64,000 nucleotides of DNA, taken from Dactylorhiza incarnata. Taxonomy: Eukaryota; Streptophyta; Magnoliopsida; Asparagales; Orchidaceae. Of this stretch, positions 32,855 to 42,492 are shown in pieces (within the stretch, counting starts at the first letter, position 1; every line of letters starts with the position of its first letter). The stretch is from the NCBI GenBank assembly GCA_033032865.1, contig JAWHQI010000525.1:744001-808000 (forward strand). Reading direction: 5' to 3'. The position numbers were made by a program, and so were the translations under genes. Under the pieces are notes generated by a model, which had not been told where the DNA came from, did not search any database, and saw only the letters and a list, made by a program, of their open reading frames with translations.

Positions 32855-33203
32855 GGTTCAACCACGGTTAAACCGGTTGGACCGATTCGACCTTGAACCT
32901 CTCCCTCTGCCGGTTCGATGCCCGGTCCAATTTTCAAAACCTTGATATTATTTTTTTTTAAAACATTTAAAAAAACTTGCTTTTTTTTAAAAAAACACAT
33001 TTAGAAATCACATCACCCGTGAATTCATTTTCTTTAAAATGAATTTAAATTTATTAATTAAATTAATCATTATTAATTATGAGTCGGGCACCCCGAAGCC
33101 CGTCGGGCGCCCCGATGCCCGCCGTGGGGGCGGGCGAAGCCCGCCGCTGCTGGCCGGGTACTGTCGCGCGGGGCACGGGGGGCCCCCCGTGCACTGTCAC
33201 TCG
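32233..33203 (+). mobile_element. Helitron-like non-autonomous insert in the leader of H
   Basis: The insert begins TCTGTACTACTATATAAG, the kind of 5' end seen in plant Helitrons, directly after an A. It ends ACTGTCACTCG directly before a T, with the perfect palindrome GCACGGGGGGCCCCCCGTGC (33173-33192) eleven bases from the end. Helitrons lack inverted termini, insert between A and T, and have such a hairpin 10-12 bases from a CTRR end; here the end is CTCG, a departure. It is 971 bp, has no Rep/helicase gene, and carries a tRNA-like segment and an (AT)n tract (32822-32849). It interrupts the AT-rich leader of H. Confidence 0.62.
32641..32703 (-). other. tRNA-like segment with pol III box candidates
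   Basis: On the minus strand TAGGCAGAGTGGTAAAGG resembles an A box and ACTTCGATCCCGGG a B box about 33 bases on, in the spacing of tRNA genes and SINE heads. No full cloverleaf is apparent. It may be a SINE head or decayed tRNA carried by the Helitron-like insert. Confidence 0.35.
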
Positions 33204-33267
33204 TATATATATATATAAGGAGATAGGATCTTTTTGATCAAGGAGTTAACCTTTTTAGATCAACCTG

Positions 33268-33279
33268 GCTCTGATACCA
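33268..33279 (-). other. Primer-binding site of element H
   Basis: The minus strand reads TGGTATCAGAGC, the exact initiator tRNA-Met complement, two bases from the LTR. Confidence 0.92.
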
Positions 33280-33281
33280 AT

Positions 33282-34603
33282 TGAAAGTGCACAGTTAACC
33301 TCACAAGAATTCTCTAGAGGGGGGGTGAATAGAGATTAAAAATACTTTGTGCAATTATATATATATGTGTGTAATAATCACAGATTTAAACTTCCCACAC
33401 ACCAACAAGAATTAAGCAAGCAAATAAGAAAAATAACAAGTAGAAAATCACAGCACAACACAAGAAAATATAGTGGTTACCCAAACTTTGGGTAGTCCAC
33501 TCTTCTACCCCCTTTAGTAGGAATTCACTAACTTGCACTGAGTCTTTTGATAAGGAGACTCTTAGAACCAGACTGAGTCTTTTGATAAGGAGACTCTTAG
33601 AACCACTACAACTGAATTTTTTGAAGAGAGATTCTAAAAACTATTTTACACAGTTTGAAAATGAAGTAAGAAAGAAAAGAAGAAGTAGAACAAGTAGAAG
33701 AACAAGAAACAATATATGTAAGAAGGAATCTTCTTCCTAGCAAGAAGATTAGAAGCACAAGTATAGTGAATAGGATCTCTCTTCTATAGTGAGAAGGAGA
33801 TTGTAAGCTTTTCTCTCTTTTATGAGAGCTTTCAGAATTTGCAGCAGAATGGCTTCAGAAGAAGGAGAAGATGAATGCTTTTTCTTTTGCTGCAGCACAC
33901 TATTTCTTTTCTCAACTTTCTCACTCTTCACTTGGGAGCTCTTCCTCTATTTCAAAATGGATGAAGTGGATCACTAGTTATTATTCTTTGCCGACCTCCT
34001 TCTTATTTATAGCTCTGTTTGAAACATAATGCTAAAGGAGAATAATCAATTAGCAGACAAAGAATTAGAAAGAGGTAAGAGTTTCCATAATTAATATTTC
34101 TGTAGAAGGAAAAGAATTCATTCTGATTTCAAATAATATCCATAATAATCTGAATCAAATAAGCCAAGAATCAAATAGAAGGAAAGGCTGATTCAGAACG
34201 GCTATAAAAGAATTATATTATTCCATAAAAATCAGATCTACAGAAAGAAGGAAAGAGATCTGGCGTGTTTTTGAATTACTTATAGATATCGACGTGCGTC
34301 GATTGCTATTTGACGTAAACGTCGATTTCATCCTGGCTGGACGTCGAGAGGAGAATAAGGAAGGTGCGTCGACTAGGATGCGTCGACTTTATCATATGCG
34401 TCGACTGGAAGTCAGAGGTACGTCGACTAGGATTACGTCGAATTCTTCTAAGTGTTACTTCGACTCTTCTTGAGAGAAACGTCGACTATATTTCGACGTT
34501 GCGTCGAATACTATTCGACGCATATTTACTTAGCCTAATTTTTTATACTTAGAATTTATATTCTACTCAATTCTAGGGGTTAAGATAAATCATTTCCCCA
34601 ACA
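33282..34603 (-). repeat. 5' LTR of element H
   Basis: 1322 bp, matching 26217-27541. The minus-strand TATA box TATAAATAA is at 34003-34012. At 34500-34522 an 11-bp-arm palindrome (arm TGCGTCGAATA, single central base) is perfect here and decayed by two changes in the other LTR. Confidence 0.92.
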
Positions 34604-37600
34604 ATTAAGTTAATCTTGAACCTCAACTTATTCCTATAATTTTGGGTTAATCTTGGACTTCCCGAGGTCTACCCTGTGAGGGGCTCGCAATGGTACTTGG
34701 AGCTATGATGGGATGACACCTCAAATCTCCCTTTCACAAGACACCTAATATTGTTGGTACCTACCCATAAGAATACCCTTCTTATTGTTACACTTGGATT
34801 AACCCTAAACATCTTATGACTTCCTAAGGGAAAGTGATTTATCGTCAATCCCTAGCACTACCTTGCCCATCACCGGGCACATTCAACACACCAACTTCCA
34901 TTGGTGATCTCCAGTCTCCTCAACCAAACAAGGTACATCATCTTCCTTTCATTCCCACCTAGTGGACTACTAGTTAAGCTTCTCTATAGTTTCTACTATA
35001 CGCAGACCAAAATGAACTACATGAGTTGCATAAGAGGATGTACTCCAAATAATCATCCACATGACTCAAGATTATTACTGAAAGACTACCATGATGTTAT
35101 AAGACTAAATCCAGAGAATCATATTTTTCCTTATTTAATTGACATTTATTATAATTTTCCCCAACATTGACCCTGTATGAATTTGAACATGAAGTATAAG
35201 ATCCTCTTATGATATGGCTTCCACAAAATTATGGAAAATCGATGGTGTCAAAATAACAGTAAATACATAATATCACAATTTTACAATAAGTTATTGACCT
35301 CCAATTATAATATTAGGTAATTACCCAAACTTGAAAGTTAAAGAAGGAACCACCAAAAATGCTTGTCCAAAAACTATGATAAAATTACCAGACCTTTATA
35401 ATAATCAGAAAAATGTACTGACTGAGTTTCAAAATTTATCAAAACCATTTAGTTATATAAATAAATATCTCAAGTAAATCCAAACTAGGGAACATTGTGA
35501 AGTATCCTACTGATAAATAATTCCAAAAATTATACAAAAATTCATAGAGATTTATAATGTCCTAAAATGTCCTACTACCAAGTCCCACAATTTTACAGAG
35601 AATATTTGGCCCTCATTTATTTATCATAACCTTAAGACAAAATAGATGACTTATGAATGATGTACTAATTAAATCAATTCAAAAATTACACAAAAATTAC
35701 CAGAGGTCTAGATCATGATTTTATGTAATCTACCAAACTTTCATCAACATCCAAGATAATTTGAGCATGTAAAATTCTCTTATAAAAAGGTTCCCTAAAA
35801 AGGTTATAACCTAAATCAGAGGGGATAAGTGTTCCTAAAATTCTCATAAAATTTCCTAAGGCATATTTACACCTTATGAACTTAACTACCAAGTTCCATG
35901 ACCATTCAAGGACATATGCCCTGACTTCCTTTACAAGGCTCAAAGTTCAACCCTAGGGATAGAACTAGGGTCTTAGGGCATATCCACCCTAAACCACTCC
36001 AAACCACTCATGGTGGTGCTTTATGTGATTGTAAACCAGTGACCAAAGTCTCATCACTTTTGGATGAGGGTTGACCCCTTAATTCCATTATGTGCACTTT
36101 TGACCTAATTTGACCTAGTTTGACCAAACTTGGGTTAACTAATTACCCAAACAAATCAGTCCCAATTGGGATGAAATTTTTACCAGGGTCATATAATAAC
36201 CCTAAGGAGCACCCACCAAAATTTGGAGGAGATTGGATGTCATTATTCCCTATAATTAATTAATATGTAAATTATTAAATTTTTAAAAAAACCTTAGAAA
36301 ATATTCTCCAAAAATTCCCATTTTTTTATATAATTAGGGGGTAAGTATAATTGGACTATGCTCCAAATTTCAAGTCAATATCATTAACCAATCAAAAGTT
36401 ATTCAAGAAAGAGTGGTTGTCCTACCCTAGGGACTAGTCCCACCAAAATGGCCCTACAAGGAGCTACATTACTTCTTTTGGGCCGAAACAAATTTTAAAT
36501 TTAAGTAAACACAAAGGGCTACAACTTTGGTGTTGGACACTTTTTCATCAGAGGAAAGTAGGTATTTTTAATAATTAAATTAAATTACTTTATGAAATGT
36601 GACATAAAATCATACATCATATTGATATATTCATCCAGACCTGCGAATAGAAGATCACGGCAGATCGGACGGCCCTCCTTCATCGTCCCCAATCGCTGGA
36701 CGACTCATAGCAGCCCATCCTCAGTGCTTTTGCGGGCAGATTTCCTGGCCACCCTCACCTCTCCTCGGCCGGTAAGTGCCACCACCACCATCATTGAGGT
36801 GGTGGTCGGCGATAGGGGGTCCTTTGCTGGTCGGTGGTGGCTGGGATGGGGGTTTCGGGGAGGGGAAAGGGGCTCAAAAATGAGCCCCTTGGGATGCTTG
36901 ATTCGAGCCCGATTTTGCTCGAATCAAGCCCCAACTTGATGGAGATCTAGCACTAAGAGAGGGGAAGCGGATCAGACTCGTGTGGTGGCCTGGTGTCGCG
37001 AATTTCGGTAGGTTGCCATGGCCGGAGCTTGAGCTTTTGGTGGCATGCCTCCTCTGGTTTTCAGTGCACGATTCCTCTTGGAATGTTGGGGGGTTTCTTC
37101 CTCTCACTCCTCTAAAGGTGTTAAAGAGGCCAATTGAGTTCATGAGGGGAGGTTTCTCGAATTGCCATTAATGTCCATTAGTGGGGATTTCGATTTCACT
37201 TGGGGGAGATGAATAGGGTATCAATATGGCTGGGAGAGGGTTGGAAACTCCTCCTCTCCCCAAGAGGCATAGTGCCATTATTGGGGGAGGTTGAAGGTTT
37301 CTTCTTCCTCACCATTAATCCCCCCTCTTTCTCTCTCTTTCCCATTTGGGGCTTTCTCTCTCCTAGCCGACTTTCTTGAAATTGAATGGCCACTTCAGTA
37401 GCACCCAACCCCATTAGGTGGTATACCACCTCAATTGGGTCTAGCCCAAGTGGATCGGGCTTGATTTGGTCAAAATAGGTCATTTTGACCTAAATTTAGG
37501 ATAAGGTTAACTTTGGTCAATTTGACCATTTGTGTTGACCCCAATGGGTGGCTAGTGATCCATTGTCCTCCCTTAAGGGTTAGGTGGGTCTAGGTAGGGT

Positions 37601-38104
37601 CAATATGGCAAGGGGAGGGTCAATTGACCCTTAATAGGCCACTTTGACCAAAATAGGGTTAGGGTTGACTTTGGTCAAATTGGCCAAATTGGAGTCCCCA
37701 TGATGGTGCTTTTTGGTCCATTGGGTCCCTAGTATCCTTATAAGGGTAGGGGCAAGGTCAATTTGTCATGGTGGAGGCCAATTCACCCTAATTAGGCTAC
37801 TTTGACCAATTTAGGGTTATGGTTGACTTTGGTCAATTTGGCCTCTTTGGTTACCCCCAATGGGTCCTTGGTGCTCTAAAGGGACCCCTAATGGGTTAGG
37901 GATATTATGGTGGGGGTAAAAGGATCAAGTTGAGGCCCTAAAGTTCAACCCTAGACTTGTTAACTAGAAATTGTTATTTGCAGACCACTGTGATTTTCTC
38001 CTTCTTGCCTATGTTCTCATGGTCTTAAGCTCTTCCTATGGTTTTGTCATGACCTAATCTTGACAAAACCAACTTAGGGGTCTAGTTGTTTGGGGGATGT
38101 TACA
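34604..38104 (-). repeat. Chromovirus G, 3' LTR, right part
   Basis: Starts with the duplicated target ATTAA of H and ends GGGGGATGTTACA. In minus orientation TGTAACATCCCCC begins the LTR, directly after a stretch reading GGGGACGAAATTTTTATTT on the minus strand, the usual 3' end of Tekay/Del-type chromoviruses. No gene is seen in 3.5 kb; the many short frames have no motif. It contains a 158-bp tandem repeat (37505-37978) and a block shared with F (34650-34715). Confidence 0.62.
37505..37978. repeat. 158-bp tandem repeat, three degenerate units
   Basis: The anchor GGTTRACTTTGGTCAAWTTG recurs at 37505, 37663 and 37821, exactly 158 bp apart. Flanking blocks (ACTTTGACCAAWWTAGGGTTA, GGGTCCYTRGT) follow the same step. 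TTGACC/GGTCAA words extend into the surrounding LTR from about 36100. Confidence 0.85.
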
Positions 38105-38768
38105 AATCCCAATACATAAAAATAAAAATTTCGTCCCCAAAATTCAGGTTAGGCCTGTGGGGTTCCTATAACAAGTGATTAAATGTAACATCCCAAAAAT
38201 TAAGTTATACCTGTCATAAAGAGCTCCGGATACTTTTTTTGCATCAAGTACAGTGGCTCCCAGGTGTGCTCCCCAAAATTTAGGTACGCTCTGTTTGCCA
38301 GTCTGTCTGGGGGTGGAATGCAGTGTTGAATGTCAATCATGTATCCAGGTGAGCCTGCACCACTCTCCACTCCCTTGATGTAAATCGTCCATCCTGATCC
38401 GACACAATCGTCCTAGGCACGCCATGGTACCGAACAAACTGCTCCACAAACCTTCGTACCAAATCACCGACCGGAGTGTCCTTTCTAACTAGGATGAATC
38501 TGGCTAGCTTTGTCAGTTTGTCGACGATCAACCATATCGAGTCATTCCCCGCATGTGACTGGGGAATACCATGTATAAAGTCCATTGCGATGTCATTGAA
38601 CTTCCACTCCAGCACCGGGAGTGGATGCAATAGTCCAGTCGGGTTCTTTCATTCCGCCTTCACGAGCTGGCAAGACTCGCAGTGGGTCACAAAATAAGTG
38701 ATATCCCTCTTCATGCCCGGCCAGTACATGGTCCTCTTTATGTTCGCCGTCATCTTGGTGATACCCGA
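38105..38768 (-). pseudogene. pol: Chromovirus G, integrase C-terminal part and chromodomain tail
   Basis: Minus strand: WKFNDIAMDFIHGIP (first aspartate region, MDFI), DSIWLIVDKLTKLARFI, YHGVPRTIVSDQDGRFTS (second aspartate) and, after a stop, FHPQTDWQTERT (glutamate; the usual DGQSERT is altered). Right after this comes WEPLYLMQKKYPELF (38218-38262), the tail of a chromodomain. So a deletion has joined the integrase core to the end of the chromodomain. Element I interrupts the gene at 38769. Confidence 0.85.
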
Positions 38769-40750
38769 TGTTGGAGCCTATGTTCTGCATCTCTTGGTTT
38801 GAGAATAACAAATACCGTGTTGTATTTGATCTTGTATTTTGTGTGTTTATAGTGTGCAGGTTGTACAAGAACTATAGTTACACATCCCTTGAGTAGTATG
38901 CTGATTGATGTCGACTCTCTAGAAAGGGAGCTAACGCCCCGAGTTAGAAGTTAACGCCCCGCGTTAACTTCCGTCAAGAAGGAATCCGCCGAGAAGAAAT
39001 TTTGTCGAGAACGAATCCGTTGAGAAGCCAGAGACAACGCCAGGCTTTAGGTCTTAACGCTGGGCTCTAGCCGTTCAACGAAATGAGATGTCGGTCGACG
39101 AATTTGCGTTCGACAAAATGAGGTTCCGGTCGACGAAAATTGCGCTTGACAAAATGGGATTCCGTTCGACGAAATTGAGTTCGACGAACTTTGATGACGT
39201 TCGACGAAATGAAATTCCATTCAATGAAATTTGATGATGTTCGACAAAATGTAATTCCGTTCGACGAAATAAGATTCTGTTCGACAAAATTTGTTGACGT
39301 TCGAAGAAATAAGATGTCGTTTAACGAAAATACACAAACTGCCAAGATCTTGACAGTTACGCGATATCAGCCACGACAGCGCACGTTCACTAACGCCGGC
39401 GTTAACTCTTAACGCCACGCATTAGCTTCTGTGGCTATTTAAAGTGCAACTCCTCTCATTCCAAAAAAAGATGATTCCAAAATTCCAATAATTTTAAGAG
39501 AGGCTCGTGTACAACAATTAAGAGATCTCCATTGGGCTATCATGAAGATTTAAAGAGGATTTTGAAGGAGAAGGTCTACAACGCATATTCCATACGAAGG
39601 ACGATCATTTCAAGAACGCCAACATCTACATCGCCTTCGTCTTCACCTTCAGAATTTCTTGGGGAGTTTCTCTTTACTTATCTTGTAATCTTTTACTTTT
39701 TCCTTTTGTAATTTGTGTGGAGAAATTGTTCGGGTAGAACGTCAGATTTCGGAAAGGATTCCGTGGGTATATTCGTCGTGGTTGTTGGCGACTAGGTCCT
39801 TGTGTGGCTTAGGGGGTAATTCGCCACCTTGTGCGTGGCGACTAGGTCGAGGGTAGATCTAGGGGGTGGCTAGAGGCCTTATCTAGGGTAAGATAGGCTA
39901 TAGCCAACCGGTCCTTGGGAGAAGGGCCAGTGAAATAATAAAAAGTGTTTTTACATATTCTCGCCTTGATTTCTAGCGTTATAGAAATTAAACATTTGTG
40001 TATTCAATTTATTATGAAATAAAATCATGTCTTTTAATGTTCTACTCAATTAATTTTATTTCCTCTTCAAGAATGTTTTAATTTATATTTCATTAAAGTA
40101 TTAAAATTAACATTTGTGTAATCATCTTAGAAATACAATAATCGTTTTCATCATCTCTGATTTTCTGGAATTGTATTTCATTTAAGATTTCATAAGTAAA
40201 CTCACTGCGGCAATCTTTTTGTGCTAAGAAATATTTTCTAGAGAGCTAACGCCCAGCGTTAACACTTAACGCCAGGCGTTAACAACAGTTAACAAAAAGT
40301 TTTGTTTCTCTTGTTTAAAAAGGAATCTTCAATACAATCTTTTCTGAGATATCAAAATATATTTTCTTATAAAATATTTCTAAGCTTTGGTCACAATCTT
40401 TAATAAATTTAATTAAGATTTCACTACTAGAAAATTGACTTTTAGCCACGCTCGTATTGCCCACGGTCATTTTCCATGGCACGTGGCTAAAAGTCTAAAA
40501 TCGTGGCTTAAAGTCATAGAAAAGGGGTATTTGCCACAGAAAGAGAATGGAAAATACTTTTTTGCCACGCTCGTATTGCCCACGCCCATTTGCCACGGCA
40601 GTCCGTGGCTAAAAGTCTTTTGCCACGATTTTGGACTTTTAGCCGCGGTAATTTGCCCTGGCTAAAAGTCAGTTTTCTAGTAGTGTTTAAAATACCATAC
40701 AACCCTTATTAACCCCCCCCCCCCCTCTAAGGGTGTCGTAAGATCCAATA
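38769..40750 (+). repeat. 5' LTR of element I
   Basis: 1982 bp including the 264-bp CACTA insert. Contains TAACGC words (38930-38970, 39055, 39390-39425, 40246-40290), fourteen TTCGACGAA-type words (39074-39330), TATA-like CTATTTAAAG (39435-39444), two GGCGACTAGGTC blocks (near 39787 and 39836) and a poly-C run at 40713. Confidence 0.9.
40422..40685. mobile_element. 264-bp CACTA mini-transposon in the LTR of I
   Basis: It starts CACTACTAGAAAATTGACTT and ends with the inverted complement TTTTCTAGTAGTG, about 26 bp of terminal inverted repeat with one mismatch. TTT lies on both sides (40419-40421, 40686-40688). The other LTR of I (around 49970) has the empty site with a single TTT. CACTA ends and a 3-bp duplication define the EnSpm/CACTA group. 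The inside is a set of TTGCCACG / GTGGCTAAAAGTC inverted blocks and no gene. Confidence 0.93.
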
Positions 40751-40752
40751 AG

Positions 40753-40764
40753 TGGTATCAGAGC
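40753..40764 (+). other. Primer-binding site of element I
   Basis: TGGTATCAGAGC, exact initiator tRNA-Met complement, two bases after the LTR end. Confidence 0.92.
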
Positions 40765-40800
40765 GTAGGTTATTCCAATACGGCTTCACAACCGGGAATA

Positions 40801-42174
40801 ATGGCGTTTCATGATCTCACATCTTCTAGAGGGGATAATTTTTATGAAAATGAAAAATCATTATGTCCATCATTATTTATGGGTGAAAATTATAATGGGT
40901 GGAAAACACTTATGGAAAAAAAATTTAAAACTTTGGATTTTGATGTTTGGAATATTACAATTAAAATGCCCCCAATTATTCTAAATAAAAATGAAATGTT
41001 TTTAAATGCCAAATCTTTGAATAGTCTATATTGTGCTCTGGATTAAAATATTTTCAAACATATTTATACGCTTCCTACTGCTTTTGAAGTTTGGAAATTT
41101 CTTGAGAATACTTATAGTTTTCCTTCCACAGATGATGAACGAGAGGAATTCCTTATGGATCCAAGAGAAAAAATCGACGAGGACTCATGCTTGGAGGAAG
41201 ATCAATCTAAGAGAGAAACAATATTGAACCCAATTGATGGCAAAACATCAAGCAAAAGAGAAGACGGAAACTATAGCAAGGTAAGAAAATCTAAATCTTC
41301 TCTTTTTGTAACAAATTCTATTTCTACATTTCGTGTGCTTAAATTTGCTAAACGTAAAATTTCAAAGTTGAAACATGCTAATTCCAAATTATGTTTAGAA
41401 AATAAAACTTTAAAAGCAAACGATAAAGTAGAATCTTATATTGATGTTTCAAATTCTCTTTCATGCTCTTTAATTAAAAATGCTAAACCTTGTTTTGATT
41501 ATAATACTTTTAAAGAAGAACTCAAGGTTTTGGAAAATGGTCTTTTAACTTCAAAAAAGCATAATGAAAATTTGGTAAAAGAAAATGAAAATTTGGTAAA
41601 AGAAAATGATAATTTAATGGATAAACTAGAATCATTAAAAATTTTATTCAAAAATTTTCATATAATAAAAATTCTTTTATTTCTAGTTTATTAAATTATC
41701 AAAAGTCTAAGCTTAACTTCATATTATAAGAGTATGTCTATAAGTAAGAGTGGAAATAAAAATCATCAAAATAAGAACCAATCATTTAAAACATATTGTA
41801 ACCCACTCTTTCAACATTCAATTCTTAAGAAAGACCATCACTCTTATAAACTCTCAAAGAATCAATATAATAAAATTCATTATGATTATCAACATCAATG
41901 TATTTTGAAAAATAATTTGAATAAACATAAAACCCAAATGAATTATTTTTCAAACAACTATCATCCCAAAAAGATGTCAAATAATCATAATATGAATTTA
42001 AAAGATAAACAACCAAAGTATGAATGGAGGCCAAAAATTAAAAATGAAACACTAACTCCACTTGTAAAGGCTCATTCATCACTATCTTCCCAAAAGCCAA
42101 CACGATGTATTTGGGTACCCAAAGGAACCATCACATTTGGTCCCCTTTGGATACTTAAATCTCTCATTCACTAG
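40801..42174 (+). pseudogene. gag: Element I gag (decayed, internally deleted)
   Basis: Starts MAFHDLTSSRGDN and reads FMGENYNGWKTLMEKKFKTL and FDVWNITIK to a stop at 41044. It then continues in frame with AFEVWKFLENTYS, and a further frame (41155-41694) has an acidic piece and a coiled-coil with VKENENLVKENDNLMDKLES. After a stop at 41694, frame 41734-42174 is asparagine- and histidine-rich and ends CIWVPKGTITFG, the motif that normally sits between gag and protease. No zinc knuckle was found and no protease follows. The N-terminus is related to the gag of J. Confidence 0.72.
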
Positions 42175-42492
42175 GAATCATTGTATTACATGAAGTAGAA
42201 ATAAATTAAAAATGAAATATCATTACTCTACTTCATGATATGCTTAATTGCTTTTTGTTTTGTTTATTTTTTATTTTTGAGCCAACACACTATGATCACT
42301 TTATTTATCATGAGATATGACTTTCATTTTAAGCCTAATGTTTAACCAATCAAATTGAATTGAATATAAAGTCATAATTTTTTTTAGGTGATCTATCTTT
42401 CCTTTTTATATGTTTTATCCTTTTTAAATTCATTGCCTATAAATGTCTTATATTATCATTATAAATTGAATGCTAAATTTGCTAAATGATAT
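42175..42492 (+). other. Element I non-coding segment left of the solo LTR
   Basis: AT-rich, no open frame or motif. It ends in GATAT, the target duplication of the solo LTR N. Confidence 0.6.

Larger units (their letters stand above)
26217..34603 (-). mobile_element. Element H: non-autonomous Copia-type element with gag plus an extra spliced ORF
   Basis: LTRs at 26217-27541 and 33282-34603 share ends (TGAAAGTGCACAG to CCCCAACA) and are flanked by ATTAA on both sides (26212-26216, 34604-34608). The primer site at 33268-33279 is a perfect match to initiator tRNA-Met, and a purine tract borders the left LTR. Inside are a SIRE-like gag and a second, intron-containing gene, but no protease, integrase, RT or RNase H. 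By eye the LTRs differ at roughly 25 sites, about 2 percent. A Helitron-like insert lies in the leader. It must rely on a related autonomous element. Confidence 0.92.

Noticed and set aside
36592..37483. Possible host gene in the GC-richer part of the G LTR
   Set aside because: Frames on both strands lack motifs, splice structure and start context; the region lies between LTR ends and contains tandem repeats.
39067..39418. Overlapping minus-strand frames of the FRRTxxxFVE type (also 48552-48894 and 43578-44009)
   Set aside because: Produced by reading word arrays in LTRs of I and N; frames exist because the words lack stops. Not genes.
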